NCBI GenBank assembly: GCA_019448385.1
Contig: JAGTXO010000063.1
Location: 124,001-188,000, forward strand
Length of the DNA: 64,000 nucleotides
Reading direction: 5' to 3'
DNA from: Diacronema lutheri
Taxonomy: Eukaryota > Haptophyta > Pavlovophyceae > Pavlovales > Pavlovaceae
The notes beneath the pieces were generated by a model. The model saw only the letters and a program-made list of their open reading frames with translations. It made no database searches and was not told the origin of the DNA. Shown here in pieces: positions 8,431-17,907 of this stretch. A program made the position numbers and the translations under genes. Position 1 is the first letter of the stretch; the number at the start of each line of letters is the position of its first letter.

Positions 8431-10131
8431 CTATACGGCCGCCGGGCTCCTACGGCCGGGGCGCGCGCGGCCGGCGCGGGCCAGTCCGACACCCACACCA
8501 TTCGGCTCGCCGGCACCGCCGCGCGCTTCGACGCTGCCAATGCCGTCCGCGCCTGCGCCGGGCGCAGCGCCGGCAGCGCGCGCAAGTCTCTCGACGGCGG
8601 CGGCATCTTCGGGCGCAAAGGTTTGGGTTCGGCCGAGCGGCACGTCGCCGTCATCCGCCTCACCCGAGCCGGCCGACTGGAAGGACGACTTGTTCTCCGA
8701 TGCGAGCGAGCGCGCCGGGCTGCACAGCCCGAGCGCGCCGGCGGCCGCGCCGCCGCCGATTGCGCCGGCCCCGGTCGCGAGCGCGCGCGACGCGGCCGCC
8801 GGCGTGTCCGCCGTGGCGGGGCTGCTGGCGACGATGCTCACGTGGATATGCGCGGGCGGCGCGTCGTCGCGCACAGCGCCGTACGCGGGCGGGAAGGCGG
8901 CGCTGTCGGACAGCGCCGCGTGCTGCGCGATGAGCTGCACGCGTGGGCTCTCCTTGTCCTCGCCTCCACGCGCGCGCGCAGCGTCGTCGCCGTCAGCCGC
9001 GCCGCCCGCGGCCCCGCCGAGGAGGAAGCGGCGCAGGAGGAGAAGCGCAGCACCGGACGCGCCGAGGACGACGAGCATCGCGCTCGCCCAGCGCAGCCCG
9101 CCGTGCCCGCCGCCGTGCCCACGACCGCCGTGCCCGCGCGGTCCGTGCCCGCCGTGCCCACCACTGCCGCTCCCGCCGCCTCCGCCGCCCGAGTTCGGCG
9201 CGGGCGGCGGCGAGGGCGGAAGCGCGTCGACGCAGCCGGGCGCACACTTGGCCCAGCGCGAGTCCCACGGCTTGCTCTCGTCGGCGTCGACGACGCACCA
9301 CTCGTACACGGCGTACTCCGAGGTGCACCCCTCGAAGATCGTGTTGTGGTACGCCCAGCTCCGCAGGCAGCGCGCGCCCGTCTGCGTCACCCGCGGGCAG
9401 TCCGTGCCGTAGACGACGCACCCCTCCCGACAAAAGTCCCAGTGTGCGCGGTTGCCGCCAGTCGCGCACCATTCCTTGCCCGTGCTCGAGCCGGTCGTCG
9501 TGCACTGGTGCTGCAGCTCGCCCTTGTAGTGCCAAGTGTCGTAGCAGCGCGCGCCCCATTCGGTCACGCGCTGGCATCGGCCGAGGGCGCGCGTGTCGCG
9601 CCAGACGGGCGGCGGCGGAGGCGGCGAGGCGACGATGGCGGTCATGTCCGCACCAGGCGGCAGCTCGCCGCGCCGGCATGCGGCCGAGAGCGGCTTGCAA
9701 TACTCCCATGCGAATGCCGCCGCCGCGCCGTCCGCGCCCGCGCTGTCGACAGCGCACCATTCGGCACGGCCGAGGTGCGTCGAGCAGCCCCGAAAGGCGA
9801 CGTGCCCAAACTCCCAGCGGTCGCGGCAGCGCGCGCCCGATTGCGCGACGCGCGGGCATGGTGCGGGCGTCGTCTCGACGCAGCCCGGCGCGCACACGCC
9901 CCACCCCTCCTGCCAGGCCCGATCGCCGAGCTCCGCCGCGCGGGTCGAGGTCACGCACCAATCCGTCCCGGCGACGAACGAGTTGTTCAGCGTACAGCCG
10001 GCGTAGCTCGCACCCTCGAAGGACCAGCGTGGCGCGCATTCCTGCCCATCGGTCGTCATGCGCGTGCACGGCGCCGTGCCCTGCGCGGCCCACGCGCCGG
10101 CGACGATGCAGAGCGCCGCGCGCGTCACCAT
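8431..10131 (-). CDS. Type I membrane protein with four FN2-like domains
   Basis: 566 residues. MVTRAALCIVAGAWAAQG is a plausible signal peptide; an in-frame GTG slightly upstream is not needed. Four cysteine-rich modules follow, each with the pattern C..G..C...W.Y/F....GC......EWC......W..C, for example GARCYDTWHYKG and GKEWCATGG. This resembles the fibronectin type II/kringle-like fold, which binds collagen or glycans in animals. A glycine-rich linker (GGGGGGSGSGGHGG) leads to one membrane span near residues 345-365 (ASAMLVVLGASGAALLLL) and a ~200-residue disordered tail with a PPAY (PPxY, WW-binding) motif. A cell-surface receptor or adhesin is inferred; the ligand is unknown. It is divergent from the SET gene, with 75 bp between starts. 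Confidence 0.75.
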   Translation of the reverse strand: MVTRAALCIVAGAWAAQGTAPCTRMTTDGQECAPRWSFEGASYAGCTLNNSFVAGTDWCVTSTRAAELGDRAWQEGWGVCAPGCVETTPAPCPRVAQSGARCRDRWEFGHVAFRGCSTHLGRAEWCAVDSAGADGAAAAFAWEYCKPLSAACRRGELPPGADMTAIVASPPPPPPVWRDTRALGRCQRVTEWGARCYDTWHYKGELQHQCTTTGSSTGKEWCATGGNRAHWDFCREGCVVYGTDCPRVTQTGARCLRSWAYHNTIFEGCTSEYAVYEWCVVDADESKPWDSRWAKCAPGCVDALPPSPPPAPNSGGGGGGSGSGGHGGHGPRGHGGRGHGGGHGGLRWASAMLVVLGASGAALLLLRRFLLGGAAGGAADGDDAARARGGEDKESPRVQLIAQHAALSDSAAFPPAYGAVRDDAPPAHIHVSIVASSPATADTPAAASRALATGAGAIGGGAAAGALGLCSPARSLASENKSSFQSAGSGEADDGDVPLGRTQTFAPEDAAAVERLARAAGAAPGAGADGIGSVEARGGAGEPNGVGVGLARAGRARPGRRSPAAV

Positions 10132-10206
10132 CCCGAGGTACACAACCGCCGCTTTCTGGTCGGCGGCTCGGCGAGCATCTCACAACCTCCGTGCGTGGAA
10201 GGAAGT

Positions 10207-12152
10207 ATGGCGGATGCCACCGTGTCGTTGAGCATCGAGCTGGACGACGTGGCGCACGCCGACGAGAAGGCGCGCGTGCTCGACGCGCTCGGGCTGGCGC
10301 TCGAATACGAGCTCGATCTCAGCTCGGCAGAGCTGCCCGCTGGCCTGCGCGACGCCCTTGCCGTCGTCACGCTCAGCGAGGTTGAGCTTTACGCGGTCGC
10401 GTGCGCACTCGTCGGTGGGGCGCCGGATCGTCGGGGGTCGCACGAGGCCAAGCGGACGGCGGGCGGGCCGGGCGAGCGCGATGCAACGCGCGCAACCACG
10501 CTGCCCGCCAGCATGCGCAACGAGCGCGCTGTCCACGTCCAGCTCTACCACCGCCTGCCGACCGCGGCGCGCGCGATGCGCGAGGGAGCACGCCGCAGGC
10601 GCGCGCACTTCATGCGCCCGCCAACGGCGCCGTCGGAGGCGGACCCGCAAGCAGCGGAGCTCGCGGCCTTCATGGACGCGCATTTGCCCGCCGACGCGCG
10701 CGCCGTCGAGCTCCGCGTCTTCGACGACACGGGGCGTGGCCTCGCGAGCGCGCGCGATCTCGGGGACGGCGACTGCGCGCTGCGCGTGCCGCGCAGCCTC
10801 GTGCTCACCGCCGCCGGGCTGCGCGCACGCTGGTGCGGCGCGCCGTTCGAGGCGCAGCTTGCCGCGCTCGCCGACGAGACCGCGCTCGCGCTCGCGCTCC
10901 TCGCCGCGTGCGCCATGCCGGGCTCGTGCTGGCGCGAGTATTCAAATTTCCTGCCCACTGATTGGCAGATGCCGCACTGCTCGAGCTGGAGCGGCGCGGA
11001 GCTCGACGCGCTGGCGGGCACGGCGGTGGCGGATGAGGCACGCGGCGCGATCGACGCGCTGCGCGACGCGCACGCCGCCCTCGTCTCGACCGGCCTCGCG
11101 ACCGCGCTGCTGTGCGATGACGCCACCATCGCGTTCCCGTTTGAGCGCTTCCGGTGGGCGGCCGCCGCCGTCGCGACGCGCGCGCTGCTCGTCGACTTTG
11201 GCGACGGGCAGGGCAAGGTGGGCGCGCTCGTGCCCGTCGCCGACATGCTCAACCACCACACTCGCGCGCCGCTCGCATCCGCCTCGTACGACGAAACGAC
11301 GGACTCCATCGTGTTCAGCGCACTTGCGGCCGTTCCTGCGGGAAGCCAACTGCGCCTTTTTTACGGCCCACTGCCCGGCGCGGAGCTGCTGCTGCAGTGC
11401 GCGCGCCGCCGCTGTCGCCGCACGCCGCCGCCGCCTCGCGCGCTGCAGCCGCGCGGCCCCTCGGCGCGCAGCATGGCGCCGGCTGCCCTCCGACGTGCGT
11501 CCAGTGAACGAACCACACCGTCGCCATCGCCGCGCGCCATCCGAACCGTGTGCACGCCCCCACCCGCGCGCGCCTTTGACCGCGTGCGCCCCGGACTGCG
11601 CGCGCCCCGGACCGCAGGTACGGCTTCCTCGACGACGACGCGCTGCCCGCCGAGGCGGTGCGCTTCGACGTCGAGCCGCCCGACGCCGACTCAGACGCGG
11701 ACGCGCTCAAGAAAGCGGTGCTGCTCGCATGCGGCCGTTACACAGCGTCACACTTTGTCACCGCGCACTCGCCGTGCCCACCGCGGCTACTCGGCGCGCT
11801 GCGCGTCTGCCTGCTCGACGGTCCGGGGCTGGCGGCAAGCCTCGCGTCGGGCATCGACCTCGAGGCTGCGCCCGCGAGCGCCGCGAACGAGGCGATGGTC
11901 TGGTCAGCGCTCGGACAGCTCGTTGGTCAGATGCGCGCAAGCCTCGCGGGTGGCAGCGCGGCGGACGACGAGGCGCTGCTCGCCGGCGGCGCGGGCGAGG
12001 GGGGCGTGCTGCCGCATGCGCTCGCGACGATTGTGCGATGGCGTCTCGCGCAGAAGCGCGCGCTCGACGCGGCGCTCGAGTGCGTAGAGCGCGAGGGGCG
12101 CGCAGTCGACGCCGATGCGACGGATGGGCGGGATTGCCGGATTTCCGGCTGA
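10207..12152 (+). CDS. SET-domain lysine methyltransferase, SETD3/Rubisco-LSMT type
   Basis: Begins MADATVSLS and carries a split SET domain: GRGLASARDLGDGDCALRV, then CWREYSNFLPTDW, then VADMLNHHT (the NHxx S-adenosylmethionine motif) and LRLFYGPLPGAELLLQYGF (catalytic tyrosine region). That order is typical of the SETD3/plant LSMT branch, which methylates lysine (or histidine) on non-histone proteins. One intron is well supported, 11397-11617 (donor GTGCGC, acceptor CCGCAG), because joining it restores LLLQYGFLDDD. Another at 10415-10654 is possible: it keeps the frame and removes an unlike segment. The C-terminal ~165 residues are helical, as in the Rubs_subst-bind region. The substrate cannot be deduced. 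Confidence 0.8.
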
Positions 12153-12176
12153 TAAGGATTGAGAAAATGAAGACGC

Positions 12177-13199
12177 TCATTTTTCATTCGGCGCGCCGGA
12201 TGCCGACGCGACGCCACCCTCGTCGGCGAGGATCAGCGAGACGATCTCCTCGTTCTGCGCCTTGACGGCCTCGTCCTCCTCGCGCTTGTGGCTCTCGCGC
12301 AGCACCGGGTAGACGTGCGCCGTCCGGAGCGCGGTGCGGCCGAGGCGCGTCGCGGTGAGCGCGAGGAGGCACTCGGTGAGCATCAGCCGGATCGACGGCT
12401 CCGGCTCGAGCGTGCCCGGCAGCGCCGACTCGAGCGCCGCCGCGAGCTCGGCGCGCATGGGTTCGGCCATGGACGCAAGGTCCTCCGAGTCCAGCTCGGC
12501 GTTGCGAGGGAGGAGGCGCGCGCAGACGGCGGGGAGGAGGGCGGGGAGGCGGCAGAGTGGCGCGTGGTTGTACTCACCCAGGCACAGGTTGCGCAACACG
12601 CCCGCCGCGCCCTGCCGCCGCACGCCGTCCTCGTGCGCAAGCTGCGAGCCGACCAACTTCAAGAGGAGCTCACCGTCGTTGCGCAGCAGGCGCGTGCCGC
12701 ACTGAGCGGACTGCGCGGCGTTGACGAGCACGTGCGCAAGCCGCGCCGTCCCCTCGTCCGTGCTCTCGAGCAGCCGCGCCGTGAGCGCCTCTGCATGCGC
12801 GGCGATCGCGCTGAGCGCGGCGGGCTGCGTCGAGAGGTTTGCGAGCAGCGCGGCCTCGGCGGTCACGTCCACGTCGCGCAGCGTCGCGCCGGGCGCGAGG
12901 TCGTCGCACAGGCGGGCAACGAGCCCGTCCGCCTCGGCCACGCGCTGGCATGTCGGCGCGCTCGCCGCGCACAGGTTTGCGAGCGTCGCGGCGGCGTTTG
13001 CGCGCGCGGCGGGCGCGCGCACAAAGCAGAGCGTCTGCAGGTGCTCGACCGCGCCGGCCTCGAGGAGCGCGGCGACACCCTCTTCGGATCCCGACAGCGC
13101 CGCGGTGTGCTCGAGCGCGAGTGCGCACTGCGTCTGCCCGCCGCTCGCCAGGAACTCGACGAGTTCCCGCACGTGCTGCAACACGCCGGCACTCGCCAT
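12177..13199 (-). CDS. HGH1: HGH1-like armadillo-repeat chaperone
   Basis: 340 residues, start MASAGVLQHVREL at 13199 directly after ATTATTATTTTTC. The N-terminal two thirds are armadillo-like helical pairs (AAATLANLCAAS, AALLANLSTQPA). The last third matches the HGH1/FAM203 signature: GVLRNLCLGEYNH near residue 220, then SIRLMLTECLLALTATRLGR, then YPVLRESHK. In yeast and animals HGH1 helps fold translation elongation factor 2 together with other chaperones; the cytosolic role here is by family. The 80-bp gap to ZC3H15, another translation-linked factor, suggests a shared bidirectional promoter. Length is close to the family norm. Confidence 0.88.
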   Translation of the reverse strand: MASAGVLQHVRELVEFLASGGQTQCALALEHTAALSGSEEGVAALLEAGAVEHLQTLCFVRAPAARANAAATLANLCAASAPTCQRVAEADGLVARLCDDLAPGATLRDVDVTAEAALLANLSTQPAALSAIAAHAEALTARLLESTDEGTARLAHVLVNAAQSAQCGTRLLRNDGELLLKLVGSQLAHEDGVRRQGAAGVLRNLCLGEYNHAPLCRLPALLPAVCARLLPRNAELDSEDLASMAEPMRAELAAALESALPGTLEPEPSIRLMLTECLLALTATRLGRTALRTAHVYPVLRESHKREEDEAVKAQNEEIVSLILADEGGVASASGAPNEK

Positions 13200-13279
13200 T
13201 ATTATTTTTCGCCGCTGTGACAGGGGACGTGGTGAAGCGCGTCTTGAGCGGGCGTGTGCGACTCGCGCGCGCGATCGCC
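13200..13279. promoter_or_regulatory. Bidirectional promoter region HGH1/ZC3H15
   Basis: Eighty bases between the two divergent start codons. The HGH1 side carries ATTATTATTTTTC touching its ATG; the rest is GC-rich with no TATA-like box on the ZC3H15 side. The layout is seen; promoter function is inferred. Confidence 0.45.
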
Positions 13280-15505
13280 ATGCCGCCCAAGGGGAAGGCC
13301 GAGTCGGCAAAGGCCAAGAAGGTTGAAGACAAGACCTTCGGCATGAAGAACAAGAACAAGTCCAAGGTTGTGCAGCAGTACATCAAGCAGATCTCCGTCG
13401 AGCACGTCTCGCGCGACGACGCGCGCAAGCGCAAGGAGAAGGAGGACCGCGAGCGCGAGCGAATCGAACAGGCCGAGCGTGACGCCGTCTTCAAGCCCGT
13501 CATCACGCAGAGCAAGGCGCCCGTCGGTGCGCCCGCGCGCGCGTTCGTCGAGCGGGCGCGCTTCCGCAACGACCGACGGCCCGCGCCCGCCGCGCTCCGC
13601 ACGCTCCGTACGCAGGCGCCGACCCAAAGTCTGTCGTGTGCGCCTTCTTCAAGGAGGGCAAATGCACCAAAGGATGTGAGGCCGCGCGCCACGCGCGCCG
13701 CCCGTGCACTCGTCGCTCGCGCTCGACGCGCGCGTGGCTCGCCGCACTGTGGCCGCGCCGCGCCGCGCCGCGCCTCGCCGCGCCAAGTCGCGGTGCGCAC
13801 GCGCGCTCGCGGATGCGTACGCCGGCCGACCCTCCCGTCGGCACGCATCCGCACGCCATGACCGTGTCGCACACCCGCAGCCAAGTGCAAGTTCTCGCAC
13901 GATCTCAGTATCGAGCGCAAAGCCGCTCGGATCAACATGTGGGCGCTTCGCCGACGCGCCGTGTGTCCCATGCGCCACGCCGCGTGGCTTTGCGCTGGGG
14001 GCAGGGCGTGCAAGGCCCGTTTGGCGCCGTGTGAGGCGTGCGCAAAGGGGCTTGTGCAAAGGATGGCCCTTTGTGAGCCCATCGCGTCCGCACGCCTGAC
14101 GCGCGCCGGCTCCGCGCGGTGCGCGTGCGCCACGCGCGTGGCCGACGTGTCGCGCGCCCGCCCGCCCGCCCGCCCGCCCGCCCGCGCCGCGCAGCTATGC
14201 GGATAAGCGCGAGGACATTTACAAGGACCAGGAGTCGCTCGAGAAGGCGATCAAGGACCGCGAGGGCGGGCAAGGCCGCCGCTGCGCCACCGACATCATC
14301 TGCAAGCACTTCCTCGACGCGGTCGAGCGCCGGCAATACGGCTGGGTGTGGACATGTCCCAATGGCGGCGATAAATGCCAGTACAGGCATGCGTTGCCCG
14401 CCGGATACAAGCTGCGCTCGGAGCTTGAGGCGGAGAAGCTGCTCGCCGCCGACGCCGAAGGGCCATCCGTCGAGGACGACATTGAGAGGCAGCGCTCGGA
14501 GCTCAAGGTGTGTGGCAGCGGCGCACGCGTGCGGCGCGCGCGGGTCGGGAGACGAGCGTTGCTGCGTAACGGCTGGCCAGGCGGTGGGGCGCGGCGTGCG
14601 CTTGACGGCATGGCAGCGCAGCCGCCCACGCCGCATATCGCGCCCCGCCGCCTGCCGCATCGCGCCGCCTTTGCGTCCGTAACGTCACCCACGAACGCGC
14701 CGCCTGCTCCCCCCCCCCCCCCCCCCCCCCCCCGCCCCTCCCTCCTCTCTGTGCGAGCGCTGCCCAGGTACGCACGCCGCTCACGTACGACATGTTCCTC
14801 GCGTGGCGCGAGCGGAAGAAGCGCGAGGCTTCGGAGAAGGACGACAACTTGCTCAAGGAGGCGCGCGAGGCGCGCGCAAAGGGCAAGGCCGTGACGCTCT
14901 CGGGCCGCGCGCTTTTTCAATTCGACCCGTCGCTTTTCGGCGACGAGCCGAACGGTGGTGCGGGCGGAGGCGGCGGCGGAGGCGGCGAAGACGCTTGGCT
15001 CGCGGCGTACAAGGCCAAGCGGCAAAAGGACGATGGCGAGGACGACGATGACGAGGCCGAGGCTGATTACGGCCGCAGCGGCGCGCATCCGCTTTACGAC
15101 CCAGCGGCGCAGAATGAGCCCGCCGACAACGACTCGGACGCCGGCGACGACGGCGCTGACGGGCACGAGGCTGGCGGGGAGCTCGAATGGTTTTGCGACG
15201 GGTGCGAAGGCGACATCCTCACCGACTTTCGCTTCGACTGCCCCGTGTGCGATGATGAGTTCTGCTACTGCGAGGCGTGCGAGGCTGATCCAGCCAAGGC
15301 GCACGCGCACACCCTCGTACGCAGGGCGCGCCACCTGCCGCACGCGTCCAGCGAAAGGGGGCGCGGCGCGGACGGCGGCGCGGACGCGCAGAGGGCGCGC
15401 ATCGACGGCGGCGCGAGCGGCTCGGGCGCGCGCGCGGACGCGCTCAATCTCAATGCCGTCGACGAAAGCCTGTTCGACGACGGCGACGGCGACGACGACG
15501 AGTGA
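13280..15505 (+). CDS. ZC3H15: ZC3H15/DFRP1-type CCCH protein with extra ZZ-like finger
   Basis: Five exons: 13280-13526, 13616-13675, 13881-13938, 14195-14507, 14768-15505. Joined across GTG...CAG introns they give the family order: MPPKGKAESAKAK start, basic coiled region, ADPKSVVCAFFKEGKC and KCKFSHDLSIERK (first CCCH finger), ICKHFLDAVE...YGWVWTCPNGGDKCQYRHALP (second finger), then TYDMFLAWRERKK and LSGRALFQFDPSLF. DFRP1 proteins bind and stabilise the DRG1 GTPase on ribosomes. Unusual here is a C-terminal module near residue 370 (WFCDGCEGDI...CPVCDDEFCYCEACE...HAH) with the cysteine and histidine spacing of a ZZ finger. The end is acidic (DDGDGDDDE). Exon boundaries are read from frame and family match, not transcripts. 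Confidence 0.88.
14709..14733 (+). repeat. Poly-C (25) tract in intron 4 of ZC3H15
   Basis: An uninterrupted C run about 35 bases before the CCCAG acceptor, followed by CTCCCTCCTCTCTG. It may act as the polypyrimidine tract. Intron 3 has a related (CCCG)n run at about 14157-14187. Confidence 0.85.
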
Positions 15506-15603
15506 GCGGCGCCGCGCAACGCGAAATGCGGTCGTTGAGACGCAGGCTGGCGGAAAGGCAGCCGACTCCAGTGTACATACGCACACACGGCACACTGACA
15601 ACG

Positions 15604-16311
15604 TCATGTGACACGCTGGTCGGCGAGCGCCGCGGCGTAGGCCCTGATCTGCCGCATGGCCGCGCGAGCGCTCGCACTGGGCTCCACCCCGCATGCCTCC
15701 ATCTCGCGGAAGGCCTCCATCGCCTCGTCCGCGCGGCCGTGCGCCAGACAGGCGCGGAACCACGCGTCGCGCGCGCGCGCGTCGAGGATCGCCGCGTCAC
15801 GCAAGCGGCCGTACACAAAGGCAGCCTGGCGCATGTGCGCGCGGCGGATGCAGAGCGCGAGGAGTGCGCCGCCGTTCTCGGGCCGAATTGGCGCCGGCCG
15901 CAGCGCGTGTACCTGCAAGAAGAGCGCGAGGGCGTCGGCGAGCCGGTCCGTCTTCACTGCGTGCGCGAGCCGCGCGTCAAGCTCGGCGCCGTCGAGGCGC
16001 GACGCAGCGGCGGCGGAGGACAGCTGGAGGTCATACGCTCGACGCCGCACGGGGTTGGAGAGCGCCTCGTACGCCGCTGACAGCTCGCCAAAGGCTGCGG
16101 CCTCACCGGCGCCGGCCTCTGGCGAGCGCCGCGCGTCCGGGTGCGTCTCGCGGGCGAGGCGGTAGTACGCCTGCTTGATCTCGGCCTGGGTGGCTCTCGC
16201 GCCCACACCGAGCGATTCATAGTGCGTGCGCGCCGCGAGCCCTCGGTGCGGCGTGGCGCGCAGCACCGTGCTGTAGAGCACGCGGAGTGAGATCGACACC
16301 ATCACCGCCAT
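15604..16311 (-). CDS. J-domain and PPR-like fusion protein
   Basis: 235 residues. A basic, hydrophobic N-terminus (MAVMVSISLRVLYSTVLRATP) looks like an organelle targeting peptide. Residues ~30-95 form a J-domain with the essential HPD (YYRLARETHPDARR) and the expected AAFGELSAAYEALSNP helix. The C-terminal half is made of helix pairs; the last, AWFRACLAHGRADEAMEAF then REMEACGVEPS, is a textbook pentatricopeptide repeat. J-domains recruit Hsp70 and PPRs bind organellar RNA, so a protein that delivers Hsp70 to an organelle RNA or ribosome is a reasonable inference. The start lies 13 bases from the divergent plastid-protein gene. Confidence 0.75.
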   Translation of the reverse strand: MAVMVSISLRVLYSTVLRATPHRGLAARTHYESLGVGARATQAEIKQAYYRLARETHPDARRSPEAGAGEAAAFGELSAAYEALSNPVRRRAYDLQLSSAAAASRLDGAELDARLAHAVKTDRLADALALFLQVHALRPAPIRPENGGALLALCIRRAHMRQAAFVYGRLRDAAILDARARDAWFRACLAHGRADEAMEAFREMEACGVEPSASARAAMRQIRAYAAALADQRVT

Positions 16312-16324
16312 CGTTGGCCCGCCA
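16312..16324. promoter_or_regulatory. 13-bp gap between divergent starts
   Basis: The gap reads CGTTGGCCCGCCA and runs straight into ATGG, creating TTGGC-CC-GCCAA and a CCAAT that overlaps the + start codon. Transcription or translation starts must overlap here, or the true start of one gene lies further in. Confidence 0.35.
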
Positions 16325-17897
16325 ATGGCGGCGCTCGCGCTCCTAGCGTGCGTCGGACTCGCACCGCACATCACCAGGCCGACCGTGCCGCATACCGGCG
16401 GGGCGCCGGCGCCGCGTTTCGGCCGGCCGCTCTTCCGACCTGCGCGCGCGCGCGCCGAGCCGCGGCTGTCGGCGTGGCTCGAGGCGGCGGCGTCGTTCAC
16501 GCCCGCGCAAGCGGAGCAGCTCGCGGGCCCCTTCTTCGGCGGCTCGCTGCTGCCGTACCTCGCCTTTTTGTACTTTTTGAATGTGCCGCAGTCCGCCGCG
16601 CCACGTGGCGTGGTCGTCGGGTATGGCTGGTGCCTCGTGTTCGTCTTCTTGACGATCCCGGCGGCGATCGCCGCGAAGCTGCTCTTTGGCGTCTCGCTCG
16701 CCGACTGCGACTGGCTGCATGGCGCGGCAGAGAGCCTGCTCACGGTGACCAACCTGCTCCTCGTCCTCGCCTTCCGCAATGCGCTGGCCAGTGCACGCGC
16801 TTTAGAAGACGACGGCGCGCGTGCAGACGTGCGTGGCGCGCGCCAAGCAGGCCCTGACGCGCCGGCCGCGGCCGCGCGCACCGAGCTGCCGCGACTGCAG
16901 TCGTACGCACCATGGGTGCTCCTCGGCACGGGTCTGAGCGCGCTGTCGCTCGCCTCGGCCGCCGCGCCGGCGCTTGCGTCCGCCGGCGTGCATGCGCCCT
17001 TCCTCGGAGGCGCACTCAACCTGCACGCCGTGAGCTATGCGCTCGGCGAGCTTCTCTCGCGCGAGCCAGAGAACGCGCTCTCGGTCCTGTGCTGGCTCAT
17101 TCACACGACGTCGCTTGTCGAGTGGCTCGTTGCGATGGGCCTCGCGTGGCGGTGGGCCGAGACGTCCGGGCAGGAAAGCTTCAAGGGCCTCACGTGGGGC
17201 ATGCTCCCGTTGCACTCCTCGGGCATCACCGCTTGCGTGTGCGTGCTGTCGAGCTGGCCGCGCCGCCTGCCCCAGCGCCCCGTACCCACGCAACGCCAGC
17301 GACCACCTGGTGGTTTACCCGCTCTGCTTGCCCCTCCCTCTTTTCCCTTGCTCGGACAGGTACCACCTCTTCTTCAATGCGCCAGGCGTGTGCATGCTTT
17401 TGCCCACGCAGGCCGCGCTCACCTGCGTTGGCAACACGTGCTGCGCGTACGCAGCTTATCGCATCGCCGCCGCTGGCGGCTGGACGCTGAGCGGCGCTTT
17501 TGCCGCGGTGGGCGCAGGCGCGCCAGGACCCAGCTCGTGGCCGGAGTCCGGCGTCCGTACGGAGACGAGCACCGAGGTGTGCAACGATGCGTTAGCAGCC
17601 GCAGAGGCAGCAAGTCGTCACAGGCCGCGAACGCGCGTGCCTGGGCCGGTGCTATTTGGCTTCGAGGACATTGGCGGCGCGCTCGCCGCCGAAGGGCAGC
17701 TCGGCTTTATGGCCAAGCTGTTCGGCGGCTGCCTCGCTGCTTGTTACGTTGTCAAGTACGGTGAGCTGCTCCAGGCCGACTTCTTCCAAAGCGAGCCGCT
17801 TGGAGCGGCGCTGATGTGTATCGCCGTGCCGACGGGGCTCAACGTGCTCAAGTGGGCCAAGCGCTCCAAGGACCCAAGTTTTGACGGGTGGTTTTGA
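16325..17897 (+). CDS. Plastid membrane protein, DUF3593 plus DUF2499 (Ycf49-like)
   Basis: Two exons, 16325-17238 and 17360-17897; joining them gives ITACVYHLFFNAPG, which matches the DUF2499 core. The N-terminus (MAALALLACVGLAPHITRP) is hydrophobic and then basic, as expected of a plastid-directed signal plus transit sequence. The first half contains the DUF3593 pattern SLLPYLAFLYFLN, FVFLTIPAAIAAK, DWLHGAAESLLTVTNLL. The second contains LCWLIHTTSLVEWLVAM, FKGLTWGMLPLHSSG and CVGNTCCAYAAYRIA of DUF2499/Ycf49. In plants and cyanobacteria these are chloroplast or thylakoid membrane proteins of unknown function. Several membrane spans are evident. The gene is convergent with the repeat-RAP array, only 10 bp from its first stop codon. 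Confidence 0.85.
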
Positions 17898-17907
17898 CAG
17901 TGCAGCC

